44,574 bases of DNA from JABIAG01 sp964561995 (lineage in GTDB: Archaea; Nanobdellota; Nanobdellia; Woesearchaeales; JABIAG01). This document shows, one piece after another, positions 1 to 9,700 of the stretch. The DNA lies in the NCBI GenBank assembly GCA_964561995.1, contig CAZLQZ010000011.1, positions 1 to 44,574 of the forward strand, written 5' to 3'. The notes beneath the pieces were generated by a model. It saw nothing but the letters and a program-made list of their open reading frames with translations, was not told the DNA's origin and ran no database searches. The position numbers and the translations under genes are program-made. The first letter of the stretch is position 1. Each line of letters starts with the position of its first letter.

Positions 1-17
1 ACGGTAAACTACTATAA

Positions 18-44
18 AAACCCTTCGATTTATTCGGAGGGTTT
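18..44 (-). terminator. Terminator-like hairpin
   Basis: A 10-bp stem (18-27 with 35-44, one G-U pair) closes a 7-base loop. Read on the minus strand the stem is followed by a run of five T, as in an intrinsic terminator. Flanking ACGGT (1-5) and ACCGT (52-56) could add an outer stem. No gene of the window ends here, so it may serve a gene to the left or be part of a small RNA. Nothing else is recognisable in 45-140, which is very AT-rich. Confidence 0.4.
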
Positions 45-140
45 CATATTAACCGTTAGTACTTTTTAATAAAAAAACATAAATTTTAAAACAAAAATAT
101 AATAAAAAATTAAATAATTTATTTTCATAAAATACGCATA

Positions 141-184
141 CTACAATTTAATTGTATAAAATCTACATTTTAATTGTATAATAG
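141..184 (+). repeat. Tandem 22-bp operator-like repeats before fic
   Basis: Two adjacent 22-bp units (141-162 and 163-184) each begin CTACA and contain TTTAATTGTATAA. The first unit holds a perfect odd dyad, ACAATT-T-AATTGT; the second differs by one base in the left arm. The units end 6 bases before the TATA box of the Fic gene. A 22-bp period puts both copies on the same face of the helix, as expected for cooperative binding of a dimeric regulator. The Fic protein itself has N-terminal winged-helix-like segments, so autoregulation is possible but not shown. Confidence 0.5.
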
Positions 185-189
185 AAACA

Positions 190-199
190 TTTATATAAA
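190..199 (+). promoter_or_regulatory. TATA box of the fic gene
   Basis: TTTATATAAA lies 21-30 bases before the ATG at 220, the spacing expected for an archaeal leaderless transcript. There is no Shine-Dalgarno sequence before the ATG. Confidence 0.6.
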
Positions 200-219
200 T
201 AAAATACTTAATAATTACT

Positions 220-1446
220 ATGGTCTCGAAATATGACGTATTTTATATAATTGCAAAAAAAGGCGAAATAAAAATCAGTCAAATTTTAGAAGAATTAAAT
301 AAAAGTAAAAATGAATACAACACGATTTTCAACCATATATTAAATTTAGAAAAAGATAATCTTATTAAAAGAAAAAAAGAAATAAAAGTTTTACATAACA
401 AAAAAAGCATCGATTTATTTAATTTAATTTCGTTTTGCATAGAAAATGGAATTAATTATAATTTATTTTTTAGAAAAAAAATGCTTAATCTTTTGAAAAA
501 AGCTTCTAAAATTGAAATGTTTTCAATAAGTGACATCAAATTAAATCATCAAACATTTAAAACATATATAGATTTTTTAGAAATAAGTGGTTTTCTTTTA
601 ATTATATCAAAGAAACCTCTTAAATGTAAATTACTTAGAAATCAATTTTTATTAGATTTATTAAATTATTTTCATATAAAAACAACATTTTATGAATCAA
701 AAAAGAAAAATTTACTAAAACCCATAAAAAGAGAACTTAAAAAATATAAGCAAAAAAAATCAAATCCAATTTTATTAAAAAAATACGAAAATTTAGAACA
801 GATTAATTTTATTCATTCAAGTTTGAACTTAGAAGGATCTCCTGTAACACTTCCTGAAACACAAAACTTAATTCTAAAAAAAATAGTTCCTGAAGGAAAA
901 TCATTTGACAAAATTGAAGAAGTTAGAAATTATAAAAAATCTGTTGATTTAATGTTGAAATTATCTTCAAGAAAACAAAAATTAAATATTGAATTAATAT
1001 TAGAATTTCATAACCTTGCTATGAATAATTTTGACCACAGTGGAAAATTTAGAGAAAAGAATGTTATAATTAAAAAAAATCCATTATTTAAAACATCAGA
1101 TTGGAAAAAAATTCCAATAAAAATAAATAAACTTATGAAAAAATATGAAAAATTTGAATCTAAAAAAACTTCTTTAGAAAATTTATTCAATTTTGTATCA
1201 TACTTCCACAATGAATTTCAAAGAATTCATCCATTTATAGATGGAAATAGTCGTACAACCAGATTATTAATGTTACACATATTAAGATCCCACAATCTAC
1301 CAGTATTAGACATTCCAATAGGTTTTTTTGACATATACTTAGATTTAACAAAAAGATCTAAAAAAAGAGATGACGAATCATTTAGTTATTTTATTCAAGA
1401 ATTAATTTTAATGAATTTAAAAAAAATAAATGCGATTAATATATAA
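220..1446 (+). CDS. Fic-family AMP-transferase with N-terminal winged-helix regions
   Basis: Fic proteins transfer AMP (or another nucleotide monophosphate) from a nucleotide to a protein hydroxyl group. The active-site loop HPFIDGNSRTTR (His about residue 337) matches the HPFx(D/E)GN(G/K)RxxR consensus except for Ser in place of the second Gly. An upstream helix, SLNLEG near residue 205, fits the (S/T)xxxE(G/N) inhibitory motif of self-inhibited Fic proteins, where the Glu blocks productive ATP binding. Residues 1-70 and about 90-140 look like two winged-helix units, suggesting a DNA-binding or regulatory part. The start has a TATA box 25 bases upstream. The gene is strikingly rich in A-ending, Lys- and Asn-type codons even for this window, which may mean recent transfer. 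It ends exactly where the convergent hepT ends. The target is unknown. Confidence 0.88.
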   Translation: MVSKYDVFYIIAKKGEIKISQILEELNKSKNEYNTIFNHILNLEKDNLIKRKKEIKVLHNKKSIDLFNLISFCIENGINYNLFFRKKMLNLLKKASKIEMFSISDIKLNHQTFKTYIDFLEISGFLLIISKKPLKCKLLRNQFLLDLLNYFHIKTTFYESKKKNLLKPIKRELKKYKQKKSNPILLKKYENLEQINFIHSSLNLEGSPVTLPETQNLILKKIVPEGKSFDKIEEVRNYKKSVDLMLKLSSRKQKLNIELILEFHNLAMNNFDHSGKFREKNVIIKKNPLFKTSDWKKIPIKINKLMKKYEKFESKKTSLENLFNFVSYFHNEFQRIHPFIDGNSRTTRLLMLHILRSHNLPVLDIPIGFFDIYLDLTKRSKKRDDESFSYFIQELILMNLKKINAINI

Positions 1447-1794
1447 TTAAATTGCTTTTTTAATCATTTCAACAAATATTTTAACATAAGATATTTTATT
1501 ATATGCTTTTAAAACATCTTCTTCTTTAAAAGTTTGATATTCATGAGCAGCCAAATTTCTAAAATGAATTAATTCGGAAAAAACATTCATAATTTTTTTA
1601 TTAATAATATTGTTTCTTTCTAATAATTTGAATATATCTTGATATCTTTCTGGCAAACCTAAATTTTTATTTGAAACTATTTCTTCTCCAAGATCAATCG
1701 ATCTATTTACAATAGAAAATAAAATCATTGAAACTGCATAAAAAAATGCTTTATTTTTTAAATCATCAATAGATTTTATTTTAAATTCATCCAA
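1447..1794 (-). CDS. hepT: HepT-like HEPN ribonuclease toxin (DUF86)
   Basis: The protein is a four-helix HEPN domain of the DUF86/HepT type. The end carries RNLAAHEY, an exact Rx4HxY motif: Arg and His form the RNase site, and in studied MntA/HepT pairs the Tyr is AMPylated by MntA to silence the toxin. The start shown is a TTG at 1794. The same frame stays open upstream to 1830 and gives sensible HepT-like N-terminal sequence. An ATG at 1853 overlapping the mntA stop (ATGA) begins MNKIRIV but hits a stop after 10 codons. One added base near 1831 would join it to the hepT frame, so the true N-terminus is probably lost to a 1-base deletion or a sequence error. Confidence 0.75.
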   Translation of the reverse strand: MDEFKIKSIDDLKNKAFFYAVSMILFSIVNRSIDLGEEIVSNKNLGLPERYQDIFKLLERNNIINKKIMNVFSELIHFRNLAAHEYQTFKEEDVLKAYNKISYVKIFVEMIKKAI

Positions 1795-1849
1795 ATCTGA
1801 AAAAAATCCATCAATATCCTTTACAATACTCTAACAATTCTTATTTTAT

Positions 1850-2225
1850 TCATATAAGAACCCTCTCAATATTTCTGTCTAAAATATGTTTAAAATCAAG
1901 ATACTCACTAATTGTTTCAACTTTAACTTCATGGATTATTTTTTTAGAACCAAATAAAAACTTACCATCTTTAAGTACATTAAATCTCACATATGAAGGC
2001 ATATCCCAAAATAAAGAAATATCAAGTTTCTTAGAAGAGAATGAAGTAATTTTTGTTTTTTTATTAAATGAAATTTTTTTCAACTATAATAGACAAATCA
2101 ATGTCAGAAATTTTCTTTTCATTTCCCCTCGCATATGAACCAAATAAAATAATTCCAATTACACCCTTAATCTTTTTTAAATCATTTACTGTTTTCTTAA
2201 TTAAATTATCCGATTCATTATCCAT
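1850..2225 (-). pseudogene. mntA: MntA-like nucleotidyltransferase antitoxin, frameshifted
   Basis: The ATG at 2225 opens a frame with GSYARGNEKKISDID, the GSx10DxD signature of minimal nucleotidyltransferases (MNT). It stops after about 50 codons at 2073. The rest of the family (LDISLFW..., RFNVLKDGKFLFG) continues in another frame to the stop at 1850. The break lies at a run of seven A (coding strand, 2074-2080). Removing one A restores a protein of about 124 residues, the usual MntA length. It precedes hepT with an ATGA overlap, the standard antitoxin-toxin order. This is either a real frameshift that disables the antitoxin, slippage-controlled expression, or a homopolymer sequencing error. 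Confidence 0.7.
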
Positions 2226-2287
2226 GATTTATATTTAGTTTACAAGCTTATATATTTTTCTATTAATGCATTTCAAAACAAGAAAAA

Positions 2288-2298
2288 TTTATATAAAA
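2288..2298 (+). promoter_or_regulatory. TATA box of the nucleotidyltransferase gene
   Basis: TTTATATAAAA is centred about 24 bases before the ATG at 2317. It decides that start over the in-frame ATG at 2266, which would place the TATA box inside the coding region. Confidence 0.6.
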
Positions 2299-2316
2299 TT
2301 AAACTATATAATAACA

Positions 2317-3123
2317 ATGAACTTAACAGCAATTTATTTAGCAGCAGGAGTTTCTTCAAGATATGGTGGAAAAATTAAAGGTTTAACAAAAGTCGGACCT
2401 AATAATGAATCTTTAATTGAAATTTCTATGCTTCACGCAATAGAAGCTGGTTTTAATAAATTTGTTTTTATTGTAAGTGATAAAACTCACGAAGCTTTTA
2501 ATAAAAAATTCGGAGAAGAATTTAATAATATTCCAATTAAATATTGTTTTCAAACTACACCAGAATGGAGAGAAAAACCATATGGTACTGCACATGCATT
2601 AAATTCTGCAAAAAATTTAGTTGATGAACCTTTCATGGTATTAAATGCAGATGATATTTATGGAAAAAAGACATTTAAAAAAATTGCTCAATTTATGGGA
2701 TTAATAGAAAAAAGTCATTGCATGCCTGGCTATAAACTAAAAAATGCAATACCAAAAGAAGGCAACCATAATAGAGGATTAATAAATGTTAATTCAGATT
2801 ACAATTTAATTAGTGTTAAAGAACAATTTAATATTTCTTATAATGATATAGGAGACAAATATACAGGAGAAGAATTAATTTCTATGAATTTATTTGCTAT
2901 GCAACCAGAATTTCTCAATTATTTAAATGAAAAAACTAAAGAATTTATTGTAAATACTACCGACACAAAAAAAGAATTTCTTTTACCGCATGTAATTACT
3001 TCTTATTTACAAGAAAAAGACATTAAAAAAACTGTAATTCCAACTGATGACGTTCCAATAGGATTAACTCACCCAGGGGATGAAATTCAGGTAAAAATGC
3101 TGATTTCTCAGCAAAATTTATAA
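2317..3123 (+). CDS. Sugar-phosphate nucleotidyltransferase
   Basis: This is a GT-A-fold NTP-transferase of 268 residues. The N-terminus LAAGVSSRYGGKIKGL is the nucleotide-binding signature (usual form GxGTR...K), and MVLNADDIYG holds the metal-binding Asp of the family. Such enzymes activate sugar 1-phosphates (UTP- or GTP-dependent) for glycan or nucleotide-sugar synthesis. The substrate cannot be told from the sequence; the PYGTAHAL segment and overall length fit the UTP-glucose-1-phosphate uridylyltransferase-like group. The start at 2317 is chosen because a TATA box lies about 25 bases upstream. The glycan link is interesting because the next genes encode secreted proteins full of N-glycosylation sequons. 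Confidence 0.75.
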   Translation: MNLTAIYLAAGVSSRYGGKIKGLTKVGPNNESLIEISMLHAIEAGFNKFVFIVSDKTHEAFNKKFGEEFNNIPIKYCFQTTPEWREKPYGTAHALNSAKNLVDEPFMVLNADDIYGKKTFKKIAQFMGLIEKSHCMPGYKLKNAIPKEGNHNRGLINVNSDYNLISVKEQFNISYNDIGDKYTGEELISMNLFAMQPEFLNYLNEKTKEFIVNTTDTKKEFLLPHVITSYLQEKDIKKTVIPTDDVPIGLTHPGDEIQVKMLISQQNL

Positions 3124-3124
3124 A
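3117..3124 (+). promoter_or_regulatory. TATA box inside the end of the nucleotidyltransferase gene
   Basis: TTTATAAA lies 24-31 bases before the ATG at 3148 and overlaps the upstream stop codon. It gives the surface-protein genes their own promoter and supports 3148 rather than the TTG at 3139. Confidence 0.5.
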
Positions 3125-3147
3125 CTAGAAAGGATTAGTTGTTACTA

Positions 3148-3792
3148 ATGAGTTGTAAAATTATGAAACTTGAAATATTAATAATAATAATATTGCTTTC
3201 TGTGCCTGTTTTAGCACTAAGAAATCCAGCAGCAATTTACTGTGAAGAATTAGGTTATGAATTTATTACAGAAAAAGAAGAAGACGGCATTAGAGGATAT
3301 TGTTTAGTTGAAAATAACAAATTTGACGCATGGGATTTCTATCAAGGTAAAGTAGGAGAAAATTATTCTTATTGTGCTTCATTAGGTTATAATATTGAAA
3401 GTATTGAGGGTAATGATAGTAGTTATTCAACTGAATATGCAATTTGTTTTAATGATAATGAAAAAATTTTACAAGATGAATTATTAAACATAACTGAGAA
3501 AATTGAAGAAGAAATGATTACAAATAGCAATAACAATGATGATGAAAATGATATTTTAGGTAACAATTATGATAATATAGTAGTTAGTAATAATGAACAA
3601 CCCACAATAAATAATGAAAAAAACAAGACTAATAATTCAACTTTAACTCAAAACGTAACGGATGATAAAATTGAAAAAGAAGAAAATAAGGATTTTAAAA
3701 AAAGTTACTTTGTAGAAATATTTATCATTTTAATAACAACAATAATTATAATAGTATTTATCTTATGGGCTTACAAAGGGGGTAAAAAGTGA
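3148..3792 (+). CDS. DUF333-type surface protein with C-terminal anchor
   Basis: A signal peptide ends at VPVLA. The mature part starts RNPAAIYCEELGYEF, the NPAxxYCxxxG signature of DUF333, followed by a second, weaker copy (YCASLGYNIE). A long Asn/Glu-rich low-complexity linker follows. A membrane helix near the end (IFIILITTIIIIVFILW) with a basic cytoplasmic tail anchors the protein facing outward. Its stop overlaps the GTG start of the giant protease (GTGA), so the two are translationally coupled and probably act together at the cell surface. DUF333 has no firmly assigned activity. Confidence 0.65.
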   Translation: MSCKIMKLEILIIIILLSVPVLALRNPAAIYCEELGYEFITEKEEDGIRGYCLVENNKFDAWDFYQGKVGENYSYCASLGYNIESIEGNDSSYSTEYAICFNDNEKILQDELLNITEKIEEEMITNSNNNDDENDILGNNYDNIVVSNNEQPTINNEKNKTNNSTLTQNVTDDKIEKEENKDFKKSYFVEIFIILITTIIIIVFILWAYKGGKK

Positions 3793-6700
3793 AGAAGCTA
3801 TTAATTTTCATTATAGCATTAATTTTATTATCTATACCAGTTCTAGCTTTGCCTACTGAATTTGATTATCGAGATCACAACGGACAAAACTGGATGACTC
3901 CTGTTAAAAACCAAGGAAGTTGTGGAAGTTGTGGTGTTTTTGCAACTTTAGGTTCAGTTGAAGCATTATATAATATAGAACGAAATGATCCTAATTTTGA
4001 TTTGGATTTGTCTGAACAACATTTGGTATCTAATTACAGTGACCAAAGTTGTAGCGGAGCAGGCAATGCTGGATATACCATTAAAGATAAAGGAATAGTT
4101 GATGAACAATGTTTTACATACAAGGCATCAGATTCAAACATGGATGATATTTGTGGAGGTCCTAATGGAGAAGAATGGGAAAAAAGACTTTGGAAAATTA
4201 AATCATGGTCAGCATGGAGTGTTGGAAGTAATGAAGATATAAAAGATAGATTGATTGATTACGGTCCATTATATATATCAATTGCAATGGATGGTTCATT
4301 TAGTAATGGAGTTTATTCAAATTGTGGTTCAACTGCAAACCATGCAGTTGTTCTAGTAGGTTATAATGATTCAGGAAATTATTGGATTGCTAAAAACAGT
4401 TGGGGTAATAGTTGGAATGGTGATGGATACTTCAAACTAGATTATGACACTTGTGGTCCTAAAAGCTTTTATTTTGCTCACACTATTGAACAAAATTCAA
4501 ATTATTCAACTGAAGCTAATGAAAGTTCAATTTCTGAATTAAATGAACAAGATGAAAATAAATATTCATTAAATGAAGAAGCAGAATTTACTTATGATTT
4601 ATCTAAACAAGAAGGAGCAGATAAAATTGCACTTGTTATTGAACAATATAAAGTTAATAATGTTTCTATGAATATTAGTTATTGTAATGAGAATTATAAT
4701 TTTACAATACAAAATAGTGAAAAATTAGCAAGATTTAATTTATGTAACGATTATGATTCCTGTTCTGAAATATCCAATTGTACTTTAAGTGTAGACTATA
4801 AAGCAGAAGAAAGTGCAACATTAGATGTTGATTATTTAGTTGTTGAAGCGTTACATGATTCAGATAATGATTCATATTATGATGAATACGATTGTAAACC
4901 CAATGATAAAAATGTTAATCCTTCAATGAGTGAAAAAGGAGGAGACTTCAATGCAAGATGTTTTGATGGAATTGATAATGATTGTGATGGAGATATTGAT
5001 GAAGACGATAGCGAATGTGGATGTGTTAATTTAACTTACGGAGAATATTTTAGACCTTCTAGTTCAGTATATTTATGTGAAAATCAGTACTTTGAATTTA
5101 ATACTTTAATTGAATTAAAAAACGATAATGTCCACATAGATTGCAGAAATTCTACTATTGCAATGACGGGAAGTACCAAAGAAACAATTTTTACTTTTGG
5201 AGATAAATCTGGAATTAAAATTAGAAATTGTAACTTTATCGGGCAAGGTGAAAAATATGTTGTAAAAGCATCATATAATAATGATTTTGAAATGTATAAT
5301 GTCAGCATTAAAAATTTCACTGAAGCTTTTCGATTATATGGAACTTCCTATGATAGTAATCAAGGAGGGTTATATTTACATGATTTTACAATGAGTGATG
5401 TTACATACGGAATTAGAACTATTTCAACAGATTGGGTATATTATTACACCGGCGATCAACCTAACTGGAATATCAAACTAGAAAATGGCAACATTACAAA
5501 TGCAGATTACGGTTTATATTTGGAACAAAATACTTGGAATTTAACAATAAAGGATGTTAATTTTGAAAACAATACAAAAAACATTTACGCAGAATCAAAC
5601 ACAGAAATTAATGGCGCAGAAAACTGGTGGGGAAACAAAGAAGAAACAAATATTCAATCTTTATTAGATGTTTCAGGAACAATTGATTATAGTAATTGGT
5701 TATGCGGACCAGTAGGAACTAACACATCATGTTGTGATGTTAATCTAATTAATACAACTTGGACAAATTGGACAAATGAAACTTGTTTAATTAATGATTC
5801 AGTACAACAAAACAGAAGCAGAATTGAATACGATCAAAATAACTGTGGCACTTTTGAAAATGTTACTTATTATGATTTACAAAATATTGAATGCGATTAT
5901 TGTACACCCGATATTAATTATTCTGAATGGTCAGAGTGGACTAATGAAGATTGCTCCAATGAACAAATGAATCAATCTCAGTACAGAATTGAATACGATA
6001 CAAACTATTGCGCAGAAGTAGACAATCAAACATTATACAATTACCAATTAATAGGACCGCAATATATCAACACCACATGGACGCAATGGTACAACATTAC
6101 AGAATGTTTACCTAATGATTATTACACTCAAGAAAGAAACTTATCAGAAACAGACAACCTAGAATGTGCACAAGAAAATAAATATTTCCAATTACAAAAT
6201 TTAACATGTGATTACTGCACACCGAATTTAATTAACCAAACAGAAGAATGGGTTAATATTTCATGCTTACCCAACAACACAATGAACCAATCTAAAAACA
6301 TTTTACAATATGATAACAATTACTGTGGAGAAGTAAGTAATCAAACATTTATAGAATATAAAAATACAGATTTTTGTGACTATTGCACACCAGAATTAGA
6401 CTTGACAGAATGGTCAACATGGCAAGATGAAACATGTGTTGAAAATCAAATAAATCAATCAAAATTTCAAATTGAATACGATATAAACTATTGCAGGGAA
6501 ATAGACAATCAAACATTATACAATTATCAATTGATAGGACCACAATATACAAACTCATCATGGACTCAATGGTATAACATTACAGAATGTCTACAAGAAG
6601 ATTATTACACTCAAGAAAGAAACTTATCAGAAACAGATGAACTAGGATGTGCACAAACAAATCAGCATTTCCAATTGCAAAACCAAACCTGTGATTATTG

Positions 6701-9700
6701 TACACCAGAATTGGACTTAACAAAATGGTCAACATGGCAAGACGAAACATGTGTTGAAAATAAAATGAATCAATCAAAATATCAAATTGAATTCGATGCA
6801 AACTATTGCGCAGAAGTAGATAATCAAACATTATACAATTATCAATTGATAGGACCACAATATACAAACTCATCATGGACTCAGTGGTATAACATCACAG
6901 AATGTTTACCTGAAGATCATTACACACAAGAAAGTAACTTAACAGAAACAGACAATATAGGATGTGCACAAACAAATCAATACTTCAAATGGCAAAATCA
7001 AACGTGTGATTATTGTACACCCGAATTAGATTATACATCGTGGTCGCAATGGACTAATGAAGAATGTTCTAATCAACAAATGAATCAATCGCAATACAGA
7101 ATTGAATTTGATACAAACTATTGTGGAGAGGTTAATAATCAAACACTATACAATTACCAATTGATAGGACCACAATATACAAACACATCATGGACACAGT
7201 GGTATAACATTACAGAATGTCAACCAGATAATTATTACACACAAGAAAGTAATTTAATTGAAACAGACGGCCTAGGATGTGCACAAACTAAATTACATTT
7301 TAAATGGCAAAATCAAACGTGTGATTATTGTACACCAAATTTAATTAATGAATCAGAACAGTGGATTAATGTAACATGCTTACCCAACAACACAATGAAC
7401 CAATCTAGAAATATTTTACAATATGACGACAATTATTGTGGAGAAGTAAATAATCAATCTTTTACAGAATATAGAAATACAGAATTTTGCGATTATTGCA
7501 CACCCGAATTGGATTACACATCTTGGTCGCAATGGACTAATGAAGAATGTTCTAATCAACAAATGAGTCAATCACAATACAGAATTGAATTTGATACAAA
7601 CTATTGTGGTGAAGTAGATAATCAAACATCATACAATCATCAATTGATTGGACCACAATACACAAACTCATCATGGACACAATGGTACGACATTACAGAA
7701 TGTTTACCAGATAATTATTACACTCAAGAAAGAAATTTAACGGAAACAGATGAACTAGAATGTGCACAAACAAATCATCATTTCCAATTACAAAATCAAA
7801 CGTGTGACTATTGTACTCCAAGTTTAGTTAATGAAACTAAAAGTAATTGGATTGATGTATCATGTTTATCTGATAATACCATGAGTCAATCAAGACTATT
7901 AAATCAGTACGATACAAACTATTGTGGAGAAGTAGATAACCAAACATTTACAGAATATAAAAATACAGAATACTGCGATTATTGTACGCCAGAATTAGAC
8001 TTAACAGAATGGTCAACATGGCAAGACGAAACATGTGTTGAAAATAAAATGAATCAATCACAATCACAAGTTCAATACGACATTAATTATTGTGGAGAAG
8101 TTAATAACCAAACTGAATATAATTATCAATTAATTGGACCACAATACACAAACTCATCATGGACACAATGGTACGACATTACAGAATGTTTACCGGATGA
8201 TTATTACACACAAGAAAAAAACTTAACAGAATTTGACAACTTAGGATGTGCACAAGAAAATTATTATTTCCAATTACAAAATCAAACGTGCGACTATTGT
8301 ACACCAAGTTTATTTAATGAAACTAAAAGTAATTGGATTAATATATCATGTTTATCCGACAATACAATGAGTCAATCAAGATTATTAAACCAGTATGATA
8401 CAAACAATTGTGGAGAAGTAGACAATCAAACAGTTACAGAATATAAAAATACAGAATACTGCGATTATTGTACGCCAGAATTGGACTTAACAGAATGGTC
8501 AACATGGCAAGACGAAACATGTGTTGAAAATAAAATGAATCAATCACAATCACAAGTTCAATACGACATTAATTATTGTGGAGAAGTTAATAACCAAACT
8601 GAATATAATTATCAATTAATTGGACCACAATACACAAACTCATCATGGACACAATGGTACGACATTACAGAATGCTTACCGGATGATTATTACACTCAAG
8701 AAAGAAATTTTACAGAATCAGACAACTTAGGATGTGCGCAAGAAAATCATTATTTTCAAATACAAAACCAAACGTGTGATTATTGCACACCAGAATTAGT
8801 CAATGAATCTGAACAATGGATTAACATATCCTGTTTAACAGATGATAAAATGAATCAATCAAGAGCAGTTCATCAATATGACGATAATTCATGTGGAGAA
8901 GTAGAGGATGAATTTTTTACAGAATTTCGAGATGCAGAATTTTGTGATTACTGCACACCAGAAATGGAAAATACAGAATGGTCAGATTGGAGTAATGAAT
9001 CATGCTTGTTCAATGATAAAATGAATCAATCAAGACAAAGAACAATATATGATATAAACTATTGTGGAGAAGTAAACAATCAAACACAAAAGGAATATCA
9101 AGCAATAGAAGAATGTGATTACTGTACACCAGAAATGGATTACACTTCATGGTCTAACTGGGAAGACGTTGGTCAATGTTTAATAGACAACTCCATATTA
9201 CAACAAAGTATTAGAACATATTATGACATAAATTATTGTGAAGAAATAGACAATCAAACATTGAAAAGAGAACAAGATGGTTTTTGTGATTATTGCGTTT
9301 CCGAATGGATTAATGTTAATGAATCATGTAATAACCAAATAAAAGAAATAAATTATATTTACACAAATAGTTGTTATGAAGATACAGGACTAGAATCAGA
9401 CAACACAATTCCAGATGATTATACAATTCCTTGTTGTTCAGTAAATTCTGAATGTAATGACGGATTATATTGTAATGGTCAAGAGACATGTAATTTAGAA
9501 ACTGAATCTTGCAAAGATGCAACAGAAGCAATTAATTGTTCAAATAATGACTTAAATGAATTTGAAACATGCGATTATAATCCAGATGGAATTAGTTTTA
9601 CATTAGATTACTTTTTAGGATTTACTTCAGAATGTAACGAAGTTACTGACTCTTGCACACAAGGAAATATAGAAATTACAAGTACTTGTGATGAATCATG

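Noticed and set aside
2266..2316. Longer nucleotidyltransferase N-terminus
   Set aside because: A TATA box lies within it, and the family fold begins at MNLTAIYLAAG.
6349..6876. Similar antisense frames within the repeat region
   Set aside because: They are mirror frames of the coding repeats and share sequence only because the sense repeats do.
5740..9300. Regularly spaced repeats resembling a CRISPR-like array
   Set aside because: The repeats are in frame, 56-105 codons long, and vary by synonymous and conservative changes; they encode protein modules.
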